Source of the DNA: Dastarcus helophoroides
Taxonomy: Eukaryota; Arthropoda; Insecta; Coleoptera; Bothrideridae
Length of the DNA: 64,000 nucleotides
Direction of reading: 5' to 3'
NCBI GenBank assembly: GCA_028583605.1
Contig: CM053337.1
Coordinates: 12,550,634-12,614,633, forward strand
The notes under the pieces were generated by a model, which was given only the letters and a program-made list of their open reading frames with translations, did no database searches and was not told the DNA's origin. Every line of letters begins with the position of its first letter. Position 1 is the stretch's first letter. Positions 12,104 to 22,668 of this stretch are shown piece after piece. A program made the position numbers and the translations under genes.

Positions 12104-13570
12104 TCAGTTCCAATCAGTCACTTCGCCACTATATTTGCATAGTCTGTTCAGGTGTACCACTTTCATTTTACTCCTGGAGCTACGCTGGATCCTGTATACC
12201 AAGTCGTTGATCCTCTTCTGCACTTTGTACGGCCCTTCCCAAGATGGCGTTAACTTTGGCGAAACTCCTTTCTTTCGCTGAGGATTGTATAGCCATACCA
12301 ATTCGCCATCACTGAAACCACCATGATTGGCATTCACGTCACACCTGGCCTTCATCCGGTCCGTCACCAAGTTGATCTTCGTCCGCACCAGGGCATGCGT
12401 CTCCAATATCGCTTCCCTCAAGTCATCTACGAAACCCATCGTTTCCCTGGGGATTTCCCTTGGTGATCCAAACACCAAGTCACACGGAAGCCGCAGTTCC
12501 CTCCCGAAGATCGCTTTTGCCGGAGTCTGACTTGTAGTTTCGTTAGTTGCCGCGCGATAGGCCATCAGAAACAGTGGTAGATGTCGGTCCCAGTCGGTCT
12601 GATGTTTGGAAACGACCTTCGAAAGATGTTCCTCTAAGGTCCTATTAAATCTCTCCACCATTCCGTCAAACTGTGGATGAAGAGGTGTTGTTCGAGTTTT
12701 CCTTATTCCAAGAAGACGACACACCTCTTGGAAAACCCCCGATTCAAAGTTCCTTCCCTGGTCCGAGTGTAGTTTCAAGGGAACACCAAATCGACAGATG
12801 AAGTTGTCCACAAGAACCTTTGCGACTGTGGTGGCTTCCTGGTTCGGGATGGCATAAGCTTCAGGCCATTTACTGAAATAATCCGTGGCCACCAGGATGT
12901 ACTTGTTTCCATCGTCTGAAGCTGGGAATGGTCCTGCCACATCGATTGCAATTCTTTCAAATGGAGCTCCCACATTATATTGCTTCAGGGTCCCTTTGGT
13001 TTTCGTACGAGGACCCTTGGATGCAGCACAGGTGACACATTTCCGACACCACCGCTCGACGTCCTCCCTGCAGCTAACCCAATAGAACCGTTTTCGAACC
13101 TTCTCCAGGGTCTTGTTCATCCCTAGGTGTCCACCAGAGGTCCCATTGTGCAACTCCCACAAGACCTGTGGAATCTTCTCCTGTGGTACCACCAACTGCA
13201 AGTTGACACGCTTTCCATCCGCGCTTTCCCATGCTCTCTTCAGCACTCCATCCTCGACCTGGAGGGATTTCCATTGGGCCCACAAATTCTTAAGAGCTGA
13301 ACTTCTGTCGGAAACCTCTTGCCATTCCGGTCTGTCTCCAGCTTCTTTCCATTCCAATATGGGTCCGATATCAGCTTCGCTCTTCTGTAGCTCCCGAAGA
13401 CCTTCAACAGTCCATTCGTTTTCTGCCTGGGCAGAAGTGACCCTTATATCCATCATGTCCTCATGGTCCTCAACCCGTCCGCAATGTTTGTAATCCCCAC
13501 AAGGTCTTCTCAACAAAGCGTTAGCGTTGTTATGCTGTCGTCCCGGTCGATGATGCACCTTAAAATGATA
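12104..13570 (-). pseudogene. Integrase domain
   Basis: Same frame as RNase H, after the TAG. The N-terminal zinc-binding HHCC region shows GGHLGMNKTLEKVRKRFYW and CRKCVTC. The catalytic core keeps IAIDVAGPFP (Asp), KLHSDQGRNF (Asp) and HPQFDGMVERFNRTL (Glu). The C-terminal GPY/F module is SWEGPYKV with VVHLNRLCKY near the end. Integrase inserts the cDNA, and this family seems to choose ATAT sites. All catalytic residues are kept, but the upstream stop prevents normal Pol expression. Confidence 0.9.
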
Positions 13571-14752
13571 CTACTGAAGCCTTTCTAACCATCTAGCCGT
13601 CTGTCCCTCCGCGTTCTTCATTCGGAGTAACCAAGAAAGAGCCGAATGATCTGTCCTGATGAGAAATTCTTGCCCATACAAGTACTTGTGCAAGTGTTCC
13701 ACGGCCCTCACTATCGCAAGAAGTTCCTTCCTGGTAGTGCAATAGTTCCTCTCCGGCTTCGTCAGGATCTTGCTGTAATATTCGATCACTCTTTCTTCAC
13801 CATCTTGAACTTGGGACAGCACAGCCCCAATGACTACGTTGCTGGCGTCTGTATCCAACACAAACTTCCCATTCTGCAGAGGATAAGCCAAGATAGGGCT
13901 TGTACACAAGGCGGACTTCAGTTTTCGGAAAGCGGTATCACAGTCGGAAGTCCAGACGTACGGCCTTCTTCCTTCCGTTAGTTGATGTAACGGCGCAGCG
14001 ATGTTGGCGAAACCTTTCACAAATCTTCTGTAATAGGTACATAACCCCAGGAAACTCCTCAGTTCATGTTTGTCTTTGGGTCTTGGCCAGTCACGAATTG
14101 CTTGAATCTTGCTGATATTTGTTTCTACTCCTGCGGCTGATACAGTGTGGCCCAAAAATTCTACTTTCCTTTGGAACAAAGAGCACTTCTTTGGATTCAG
14201 CTTTAAGTTGGCTTGCTTTAATCTGTCGAAAACTTCTTGAAGATTTTCCAAATGTTCTTTAAAGCTCTTGCCCATCACCATGACGTCATCTAGGTAAACC
14301 AAGCAGGTTTTCCAAGTGAGTGCTCGAAGTACCAGTTCCATTAAACGTTCGAAAGTAGCCGGTGCGTTACATAGTCCCAAAGGCATAACCGTGAACTGAT
14401 ATAATCCACTCCCTGACGAAAAGGCCATCTTCTCTTTGTCATCGGGGTCTATGTCCACTTGCCAATATCCACTTTTCAAGTCCAAAGTTGAAAACCAGGC
14501 AGACCCAGACAAGGTTGTTAAGGTGTCATCAATCCTTGGCAAGGGGTAGCTATCCTTTTTAGTGACGTCGTTTAATTTCCGGTAGTCGACACAGAATCTT
14601 GTTGACCCGTCCTTCTTTGTAACCAAGACTACAGGGGAAGACCATGGACTATTGGACTCTTCGATGACTCCATCCTTCATCATCTTGTTAACCAGTCCCG
14701 CGACTTCCTCTTGCTTGGCCACTTCTAGGGGGTTGACGAATAGGTGTTGCAT
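13571..14752 (-). pseudogene. Reverse transcriptase and RNase H domains
   Basis: RT motifs in order: KKDGSTRFCVDYRKLND, YPLPRIDD, FSTLDLKSGYWQ (first catalytic Asp), MPLGLCNAPATF, and YLDDVMV (the YxDD box). RNase H follows with FVLDTDASN, RNYCTTRKELLAI and LIRTDHSALSWLL, keeping its D, E and D residues. The frame reads through RWLERLQ to a TAG at 13571-13573, then continues in the same frame into integrase. So only a premature stop separates the two long frames. Confidence 0.9.
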
Positions 14753-15605
14753 CGCCGGTGTTGATTTTGTGTCGAACTACGTCTGTCCTTCCTAGATTTC
14801 GGTTTCCATCGGTAAAAACGCCGTGGTTTTTCTTTAGAAATGACCTAGCCAGAACTACTTCTTCCTTGGACAAGTGTTTCAAGTCCACTTCCAACTTGAC
14901 TTGCCCAACCTTCGTTTCCTGTACTGGCGCACAATTGTCTCCCAAGGAGCTTATTGAGGCTACCGGGGTACAGACTGCCAGAGTGCTACCCTTTTTGATT
15001 GAGCGTGCTGTTGGGAACACGCTGGCAACTCTCACAGGTACCTTCTGAGATGCTTTAACCACGGATCTCGCAACTAGCAAATTCTTGGAAATATCATAAG
15101 TCGGTTCCACTAATCCAACGCAGCAGCCCGAATCTCCTTCCATCACAGCCATAACCGTCTTCTCGCTGCCTCCCTGCACTACAGCTGTTTCGCAGGCAAA
15201 CAGTCTTACCTCCTTTGGGGTGTCCTTTGGTGTTGTCAGGACAAGCTCTTCATTTCCGATCCTCAAAATGTTCTGCGCTGGGTCGAAAGTAAAGCCGTGT
15301 TGCCTGATTACGTCCATCCCCAGAATCAGCTGGTCTTCGATATCTACCACCAACACCCGATGCGAAACCCTTAGCTTTCCCAGACCAATCATGACGTCTG
15401 CCTCTCCTATAATTGGCGCAGTATCTCCCGTAACTGTCCTGAGGACCATTCTTTGCGACAGTACCTTCGGTTGCGACGGTAGGATGTTCCTTCAAAGTAA
15501 CCATAACCAAAGTGTCCACTGTTGCCTGTACATTCCTTCCATCTACGCTGGCTGCCACTACCAAACTTTCCATGGTCCTCTTTATCTGTTTGATGGAAAG
15601 AGTTT
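14688..15605 (-). pseudogene. Retropepsin-like protease and linker (broken)
   Basis: The aspartic protease part of pol. LVVAASVDGRNVQATVDT leads into the active-site region, but the Gly of the expected D-T-G is absent and the frame is lost about 30 bp later. It resumes in another frame at about 15500 with VLRTVTGD, then VVDIEDQLILGMDVIRQHGF, where ILGMD is the family's C-terminal motif. A linker follows to RT ending near DVVRHKINTGDATPIRQPP. The missing active-site Gly and the frame loss mean no active enzyme from this copy. Confidence 0.75.
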
Positions 15606-15659
15606 TGGGGGCTCGTTGCTCGACACCAGCCAGTGAGTGCCCCTTCCCACTGGCTGATT

Positions 15660-17092
15660 TTAATTTTCCTGCTGGAGGGCTTGTCGACTTCTCGGGGCTG
15701 ACCTGCAGTCCTTCTTAAAGTGCCCCGGTTTGCCACAGTTGTAACATGTGCTTCTGTTGGATCTACCTTTAAGAGCTCCCACCAGTTCTTGGATGCTCCC
15801 GTCCATTTTTTTCATGCTTGCGTTCATTTCCTTTATATTAGCGTTTATGTTTCCGTCCATTTTCTTTAAGCTAGCGCTTATGTTCGCCAGATCAGGGTCA
15901 TTCGTAACCTCTTCGATGTCGGATTTCCTTATTCTGCGTGATGCCCCTGGCTCTGAAACCTTGTAAGCAGCTTCGACCTCCAAAGCTCTAATCAGTGCCT
16001 CCCTTGACGTACGGACGTTTGACAAGCGTATCATTCTCTGAACTTCCGGGTCTCTTATTCCTTCTGTGAAGATTCTAACTGCGTGGAGTTCCAGAAAGTC
16101 GGTTGGTGCTGTTGGGTAGGCGATGTACGCCAATCTTCTAACGTCTCAGCCTCGAATTCTTGCAGCGTTTCTCCACTTTTCTGTCTTCTTACTAGCAGCT
16201 GCGACTGGACAACTTGCTGCAAATGTTGGTCCCCAAATCTCAGCTCTAAAGCCCTAACTAGATCTTCATAATTGGCTTGTTCTTGATCCGATAGAGTTCG
16301 GAGTAATTCCAGAGCATCTCCGCGCAGGGATACCACTAATGAGGTTGCCTTTGCTTCCTCCGTCCACTGATTGGCCTTAGCAGCAGCTTCGAATTGTTTT
16401 CTGTAGGTGTGGAAGGATGTTTTTCCGTCATAGGTCGGAGGTTTTACCTTTTGGGAAGAACTAGCAGGTACACTTTCGGATTCATGTTGTGTGCTTTGTC
16501 CACTTAGTAACTTTTTCATGTTGGTGATCTCCCTCTTTGTTGCATTTTCCAAATCAAGAAGCTTGCTGTTGAATTTTTCTTTTACTTCCCCAATTTCTTC
16601 CCTAACTTCGCCAATCTCTTCTTCTCGCATTCCTGTAATTTGTTCTTTCATTTCTCCTTTCATTCCTGTAATTTGTTCTTTCACTTCTTCTTTCATTTCT
16701 TCTCTCATTCCGGTAATTTGTTCTTTCATTTCTTCTTTCATTTTTGTAACGTCTACTCCCATTTTTTCAGTTATATTTGCTAATAGACTATGCAATTCTT
16801 GTTTTTCTGCATTCTTTCTCTGTTCTTCTTGTCGTCTCCGTTCTTCCTCCTGTTCTTTTTCTTGTCGTCTTTCTTCTTTGTCTTGTCGTCTTCGTTCTTC
16901 CTCCTGTTCTTTTTCTTGTCGTCTTCGTTCTTCCTCCTGTTCTTTTTCTTGTCGTCTTCGTTCTTCCTCTTGTTCTTTTTCTCGTCGGCTTTCTTCTGCT
17001 TGGTCTTTAAACATTGCTAATAACGCTTGTATTTGTTGTTCCATTTTGGCCGATTTTAATCTCGTATCCATAAAGCGTATTTGAATGTTCAA
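15660..17092 (-). pseudogene. gag: gag of the gypsy element, frameshifted
   Basis: Starts at Met 17092 and encodes the structural polyprotein that packages the element RNA. Order: N-terminal MNIQIRFMD; a very charged coiled coil with an 11-residue repeat of the EKEQEEERRRQ type, several copies at about 16830-16990; a second repeated segment around KEQITGMREEMKEE; then the capsid-like part (KPPTYDGKTSFHTYRKQF, RGDALELL). The first frame drifts into nonsense at about 16150 and stops at 16055. The correct continuation is in another frame (from about 16150 to 15660) with YPTAPTDFLE, a KKMDG repeat and the zinc knuckle CYNCGKPGHFKKDC. A single-base deletion explains this. The gag stop lies at 15660, and pol continues in the -1 frame. 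Confidence 0.85.
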
Positions 17093-17227
17093 GATTTTAC
17101 TTGACGCGCCTCGTATACCTATTTAACAGTTTAAAACGTCCGAGATAAAGTCAACTACGGCACCTGGCACGAATTTTTTTCGAGTAATAAAGCCTAATCC
17201 ACGAATAATCCCGCTTCTGGTACTAGA

Positions 17228-17588
17228 TGTTACGGGCTTATCGGTTCGATTGATTACACTTATCGAATAAGACCCACTCTATTACTGAACTCAACTTTGA
17301 TCACCACAATTGACAATTAACTCACTAATTATTGACTTTTACTAACTCACTAATTACACTGACTCTAACTGACTGACTCGAGGGAAAGCTGACCGCCTTA
17401 TATAGTTTTGGCTCCCGGCTTCTAGAACTTTTCGGCAGGTAAGGCTTATCGTTTGCCGAAATTTCTGGAACGCTTATCTGCCGTTTGTTTCGTTATCGCG
17501 GCCGCTTTTCCCTTATCAGAACCTTCTAGAAATTTTTTTTATTTACTAAATTCTACAATTCTATTCTAACTATTTACATTGCGTTACA
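17228..17588 (-). repeat. 5' LTR of the gypsy element
   Basis: 361 bp. On the - strand it begins TGTAACGCAATG and ends CCCGTAACA. It has the NotI-like GCGGCCGC word, GATAAG repeats, TATATAAGG, an initiator TCAGTCAG and an AATAAAG-type signal region. It differs from the 3' LTR by scattered changes and small indels, so the insertion is not recent. The sequence just after it on the - strand does not start with TGG, so the primer-binding site is unclear. Confidence 0.9.
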
Positions 17589-17592
17589 ATAT

Positions 17593-17682
17593 TTTCTGAC
17601 GCAACGGTGAGGCAAGGTGGGAAGCCTGTCTCTCTCTGATTCAAGCAATCAAGAGAGAATAAATATTTAGCCGTTATATTTC
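17593..17682 (-). repeat. Short dispersed repeat next to the gypsy element
   Basis: Reverse orientation of a unit also at 33945-34005, 34280-34352 and 35218-35300 (CGGCTAAATATTTAT, TCTCTTGA, CACCGTTGCGT). The gypsy element is inserted at its GAAAATAT end. Confidence 0.7.
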
Positions 17683-19639
17683 TAGAAATTTAGACTTTTT
17701 TTTTTCAAAATTCGTCCTTATTTTTTAAATTTCAATGAAAGCTGACTTTCGCCGGAAAATTTCGAATTTTTACCAAATTTCGACATTTTTCTCGAAATTC
17801 CAAATTTTTTCACGAAATTTAGATCTATTTTGCGAAATTCCGATCTTTTTCTCGAAATTCTCGATCTTTTTCTCAAAATATCGAATTTTTTTGTTTTTGT
17901 TTTTGAAAATTCGATTTATTTTCTCGAAATTCGCCTTTTACTCGATATTTCATTCTTTTTGTTTCTTGAAATTTCGATCTTTTTTTCAACATTTCGATCT
18001 TTTTGAATTCGTTTTTGTGTTTTGAAAATTCGTTTTCTTTCCTGAAATTCGTCGTTTACTCGAAATTTCAACTTTTTCTCAATTTTCAACTTTTTTGTTT
18101 TTAAACTCGTTTTTGTTGTTGAAAATTCGCCTTTTACTCGAAATTTCAATCTTTTTTTCGAAATGTCGATCTTTTTTTCAACATTTCGATTTTTTTGAAT
18201 TCGTTTTCGTGCTTTGAAAATTCGTTTTTTTTCTCGAAATTCGCTTTTACTCGAAATTTCGATCTTTTTTCGAAATTTTCGACCGTTTTCTCGAAATTTC
18301 GACGTTTTATTGAAATTTCGACTTTTTCTCAATTTTTTATTTTTGAATTCGTTTTTGTTTTTAAAAATTCGATTTTTTTATAGAAAATCGCCTTTTACTG
18401 GAAATTTCAATCTTTTTTCGTAATTTTCGATCGTTTTCTCGTAATTTTCGATCGTTTTCTCGAAATTTCGACCTTTTCTCTATTTTCAGCCTTTTCATTT
18501 GTAAATTCGTACGCATTTTTTGAAATTCGTCTTTTACTCGAAATTTCAATCTTCTTTTTCTCGAAATTTCCATCTTTTTTTCAACACTTCGATCTTTTTA
18601 AATTCGTTTTTGTGTTTTGAAAATTCGTTTCTTTCTTGAAATTCGTCTTTTACTCGAAATTTCTACCTTTTTTCGAAATTTTCGACCGTTTTCTCGAAAT
18701 TTCGACGTTTTATTGAAATTTCGACTTTTTCTCAATTTTTTATTTTTGAATTCGTTTTTGTTTTTGAAAATTCGATTTTTTTTCTCGAAAATCGCCTTTT
18801 ACTCGAAATTTCAATCTTTTTTTCGCGATTTTCGATCGTTTTCTCGAAATTTCGACTTTTTCTCTATTTTTAACCTTTTTATTTCTAAATTCGTTCGCAT
18901 TTTTTGAAAATTAAGCTTTTTTCTCGAAATTCGTCTTTTATTCGAAATTCGTCTTTTACTCGAAAATTCGTCTTTTACTCGAAATTTCAATCTTTTTTTC
19001 TCGAAATTTCGATCTTTTTTCAACACTTCGATCTTTTTAAATTCGTTTTTGTGTTTTGAAAATTCGTTTTTTTCTCGAAATTCGTCTTTTACTCGAAATT
19101 TCGATCTTTTTTCGAAATTTTCGACCGTTTTCTCGAAATTTCGACGTTTTATCGAAATTTCGACTTTTTCTTAATTTTTCATATTTGAATTCGTTTTTGT
19201 TTTTGAAAATTCGATTTTTTTCCTCGAAAATCGCCTTTTACTCGAAATTTCAATCTTTTTTTCGCAATTTTCGATCGTTTTCTCGAAATTTCGACTTTTT
19301 CTCAATTTTTCATTTTTGAATTCGTTTTTGTTTTTAAAAATTCAATTTTTTTTCTCAAAATCGCCTTTTACTTGAAATTTCAATCTTTTTTTCGTAATTT
19401 TCGATCGTTTTCTCGAAATTTCGACTTTTTCTCTATTTTCAACGTTTTTATTTTCAAATTCGTTCGCGTTTTTTGAAAATTAGGTTTTTTTTCTCGAAAT
19501 TCGTCTTTTATTCGAAATTCGCCTTTTATTCGAAATTCGTCTTTTATTCGAAATTCGTCTTTTGCTCGAAAATTCGTTTTTTACTCGAAATTTCGATCTT
19601 TTATTTCGAAATTTACGATCTTTTTCTAAGATTAAGTAA
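17683..19639 (-). repeat. TCGAAATTTCGA satellite, T-rich on +
   Basis: Repeated block of about 430-450 bp with markers TTCGTTTTTGTGTTTTGAAA at 18010, 18605 and 19040. At 19495-19580, GAAATTCGTCTTTTATTC units. It lies 3 kb upstream of Gad1 exon 1. Confidence 0.85.
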
Positions 19640-19780
19640 GATTCTAAGATTACTCGTATGAGTAAGACGTGTAATAGAATTAAAAACGGGTTGTCGACAA
19701 CGGGGTTCGAACCCACGACTTATAAGATCTATGATAGAAAATCTGCCTTCCGAACCAGTGGACTAGACGACCGTCGACAT
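19640..19780 (-). mobile_element. tRNA-derived SINE-like element, copy 1
   Basis: Read on the - strand: a tRNA-like head (19778-19693) closed by GTCGAC at both ends, A box TAGTCCACTGG, B box GGTTCGAACCC. Then a tail with TTTTTAATTCTATTACACG and TCTTACTC. The same tail follows the head at 29285-29403, which defines a family. Confidence 0.55.
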
Positions 19781-20487
19781 GAAAACGAATTTTAACCACA
19801 TTTAAGGAGGTTTCGTTTCTGACAGCAGTTCCCACATTGCTTATATTTTGTTTCATTTCAAATAGGAAAATTTCTTCCACAAAGCTTTTACTTTAATGTT
19901 AAAAAAGAATTTCAAACTCCGCTGATGTCTGAAAATGGCAGAAGCGAAACTTGTAAATGTTTCAAGTTGAAGCTTACAATTTTCGATTTTTTTTTATCTC
20001 GAAAATTTTCCATTTAAAATAAATTGGAAATATCAACTTTTTTTTAGAGATTTTCGTTCGTTTCGTCTTTAAATATCGAAATTTAGATCATTTTATAAAA
20101 TTTTGACATATTTCAACTTATTTTTAAAATTATATTGACTGAAACTGAACATTTTTGCTTAAGAAATTTTGATTTTTGAAGTGAAAACACATCTTTGGGC
20201 GCGTTGGGGGATTTTTGATAAACTTGCGGTTCACACGTCACCATCATACGTTACCAACATGCTCTTAGGTTAAAATTCTCTTAAGATTAGAGTACATTAA
20301 AGTGCATTTCATTATCAATAAATATTAGATTCGTTTCAATACGATACAAACATCCACCAACCACATATATTAAGGCAGTTTGATAGCATTTATTTTCAAA
20401 TATTTCAGGATTGGCTGACTAGTGTGGGTACGAACTACACTTCAACATAGACACACTGGGTTAATTTTTAGGATTAGGTATTAGCAT
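19781..20487. other. No gene seen; AT-rich with a dispersed repeat word
   Basis: 20185-20290 (GATTTTTGATAAACTTGCGG, CGTTACCAACATGCTCTTAG) matches parts of 29060-29280 and 40810-40914. Otherwise nothing recognised. Confidence 0.45.
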
Positions 20488-20610
20488 CTCTCTGAAAATA
20501 ATAGCTTGGCTGTCGAAACGAGTTGGGGCGGAAGTTTTAATCTATTTGGTTTCAGGGAACAAGATTTTTGTCCTAGTTTAAAGTTTTCACTTCTGCCGGC
20601 AGTCCCTAAG
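20488..20610 (+). repeat. Foldback-family repeat, diverged, followed by a second repeat word
   Basis: Has TAGCTTGGCTGTCGAAACGA and TTTGGTTTCAGGGAACAAG. It is followed by AGTTTTCACTTCTGCCGGCA, which also forms the arms of the inverted repeat at 52328-52410. Confidence 0.6.
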
Positions 20611-21780
20611 TAATTTTTTTTATTTTCTAACGATGTAATCACACGGTTTATTATACATCAAATAATCGTAAATACTTCGAGAGTAATGAGACGCGGTTAA
20701 GTTAATTATTACTAAATTAAATTACAAGATTACCTGTCTCCGACTATTATCCGAAATTATGGTGTTAAAAATGCATTAAATATGACGAACTAATCTATTT
20801 GGGAATTTCGAAAAACAAAATTCAATCGAATGCGATTAGAGAAGACATTAAAATATAATTTTAAAATTAAATAAATACCAAGTCGCTAATGATCCAACAT
20901 TGACATCAAGATCAACGCCAGTTGAAAAGGTTAAGTTACTAGAAATTTCATAAATTGATCTTGACACTTTTCGCTGCACGCTCGCGTTCTGTAACCGAAT
21001 GAACTCGTGATTTTTTTTTTATTTTCGATTCGAATGTGCACAATTTGTAAGTAATTTTGTAAATTAATTAGGAAAATCTCAAAAACATGTACTTTATTAA
21101 TTTTTATTAGAAGAACGTAAATAGTTGGCATTTGGTTGTTCTACAAAAAATTATTTATGCTTGACTTCGAAATAATCGAGTTTTTTTGAAATTTTACTTT
21201 TTTCGAGTTTGCAAGTTTGATTTCGAAGTAGCGATGTTTTTTTAAGTTTAAAATAAAACATTCGAATTTTTTGGTTCTAAATTTGGAGTTTTGTTTTTAA
21301 ATTAATATCTTTCTTCTAAAAATGTAATCTCTAAATCCTTGTAAATGTCAAGTTTAAACTCAAAAATAATAGAAAGCGAAATTTAAGAGTGGACATTTTC
21401 GATAAAAGGTCGAAATTTCGTGAAAAATGTCGAAACTTGAAAAATTCTTGACTCGATTTAAAATCGAAATTCTTTTTTCGCGAATTTCGAAATCTCGAAA
21501 ATTTGACTGTGTTACCAAAAAGTTAGAAAATTTACTTTTTTCTAATTTGAAAACTTCATTTTAAAATATGGATTTTTGAAGTTTTTGGAAGTTTGAAAAT
21601 AAAAGATTCGAGTTTTTTTCTAAATTTAGGCTTATTTTTAATTTTATATCTTCTTCTAGAAGTTTAAACACAAAATTTTTAGAAATGTCAGGTTTAGATT
21701 CGAAAATAATCACAATCGAAATTGAAGAGTAGAATTTTTTGATTCAATGTAGAAATTTTGAGAAAAATGTCGAAATTTCA
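20611..21780. other. No gene seen; AT-rich, decayed satellite after 21160
   Basis: 20611-21160 appears unique. From 21160 there are weak TTTCGA-type words with a larger unit of about 340 bp (21180 and 21525 starts). Confidence 0.45.
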
Positions 21781-21782
21781 AA

Positions 21783-22265
21783 ATACTCGATTCCTGTTTA
21801 AAATCGAAATTCTTGTTTTGGGAATTTCGAAATCTTAGAATTTCGACTAATTTCTGTTAGTGTGTCAACAATTTACCCATTTTTATAAAATCTAACTAAA
21901 ATACAATCATTTAACAATCTCTCAGTTGTAGAAATTTCGACAAAAATGTCGAAATTTAAAAATACTCGATTCGTGTTTAAAATCGAAATTCTTGTTTTAG
22001 GAATTTCGAAATCTTAGAATTTCGACTAATTTCTGTTAGTGTGTCAACAATTTACCCATTTTTATAAAATCTAACTAAAATACAATCATTTAACAATCTC
22101 AGTTGTAGAAATTTCGACAAAAATGTCGAAATTTAAAAATACTCGATTCGTGTTTAAAATCGAAATTCTTGTTTTGCGAATGTCGACTAATTTCTGTTAG
22201 TATGTCAAAAATTTAACCATTTTTATAACATCTAACTAAAATACGATCATTTAACAATCTCAGTT
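21783..22265 (+). repeat. Tandem repeat, about 178-bp unit, 2.7 copies
   Basis: Markers TTTCTGTTAGTGTGTCAAC at 21851 and 22030, with a diverged third copy at 22192. The array ends 25 bp before the Gad1 promoter island. Confidence 0.85.
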
Positions 22266-22289
22266 ATCCTCAAAACACGAGCTAACGTA

Positions 22290-22604
22290 AAACAATCGTG
22301 TGATTAGCGCCCCCCGCCAACGTGCCAACAAAATACACCCCGCCGCCCGTTTCCAGGAACTCTACGGTGGGCGAGCGCGCGCCATCGTCAAGGCAACGCC
22401 GCACACTCCACCTCCCGACGGCGGCGAGCCACCCACGCCCGGTGACGTCACGTTTGCGCACGCCGCCCCCCAGTCGATCTAGGTCACCCCTTTGACCTTA
22501 ACAATCGCACCGCACGGAGAGCGATCGCGACCAGAGAGCTTTAGACGCGCCGCACAACCGCCACCATCTGCACCATCGAGCCGATCCGGTTCCAGTTTCC
22601 GACA
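22290..22604 (+). promoter_or_regulatory. Gad1 promoter and 5' UTR region, GC-rich
   Basis: An abrupt GC-rich, CpG-rich island between AT-rich tandem repeats and exon 1. It contains a perfect palindromic cAMP response element TGACGTCA at 22443-22450, and just after it TTGCGCACGCCG, which resembles part of an NRF1 site. No TATA box is obvious. The transcription start cannot be placed; about 22490-22560 is plausible. CRE sites bind CREB/ATF factors, which fits an activity-controlled neural gene, but that use is inferred. Confidence 0.6.
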
Positions 22605-22668
22605 ATGGCCGCCGCCAATTCATCCAATTTCAAGCTGAATCCAGCAACGGGGTCCCTCAAGTATGACG
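22605..22668 (+). CDS. Gad1: Gad1 exon 1 (start codon)
   Basis: Encodes residues 1-21, starting [21 protein letters not shown], plus one base of codon 22. The pattern of short N-terminus, KL, TG.L and YD resembles the start of the insect Gad1 protein. The ATG at 22605 sits in the context gacaATGG. The donor GTGAGT starts at 22669. Exon and 5' flank are GC-rich and CpG-rich, unlike the surrounding AT-rich repeats. Confidence 0.9.

Larger units (their letters stand above)
12104..15690 (-). pseudogene. pol: pol of the gypsy element, several lesions
   Basis: Encodes protease, reverse transcriptase, RNase H and integrase. It begins in the -1 frame relative to gag near 15690, consistent with programmed frameshifting, though no classic slippery heptamer was found. 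Lesions seen: loss of frame just after the protease active site near 15500; a small deletion near 14725 that shifts frame between the protease linker and RT; and an in-frame TAG at 13571-13573 at the RNase H/integrase border. All domains are otherwise well preserved, so decay is modest. The last codon is at 12107, close to the polypurine tract. Confidence 0.88.
11706..17588 (-). mobile_element. Ty3/gypsy LTR retrotransposon, complete length, broken
   Basis: 5883 bp with two LTRs (11706-12074 and 17228-17588) that begin and end TG..CA. It is flanked by ATAT at 11702-11705 and 17589-17592. Read on the - strand it carries gag with a zinc knuckle, then protease, reverse transcriptase, RNase H and integrase in the order typical of Ty3/gypsy. 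No env-like frame is seen. Frameshifts in gag and pol and one in-frame stop mean this copy cannot act on its own. It sits in satellite about 5 kb upstream of the Gad1 start, on the opposite strand. Closest clade not determined. Confidence 0.95.

Noticed and set aside
16491..17084. 197-codon + strand frame over gag
   Set aside because: Shadow of the repetitive coiled-coil coding sequence on the opposite strand.
17093..17227. Primer-binding site for a specific tRNA
   Set aside because: The sequence after the 5' LTR does not begin with TGG, and no tRNA 3' end match could be assigned with confidence.
22300..22482. 60-codon frame upstream of Gad1
   Set aside because: Lies in the promoter or 5' UTR island; open because of GC content. 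It could only matter as an upstream ORF if transcription starts before 22300.
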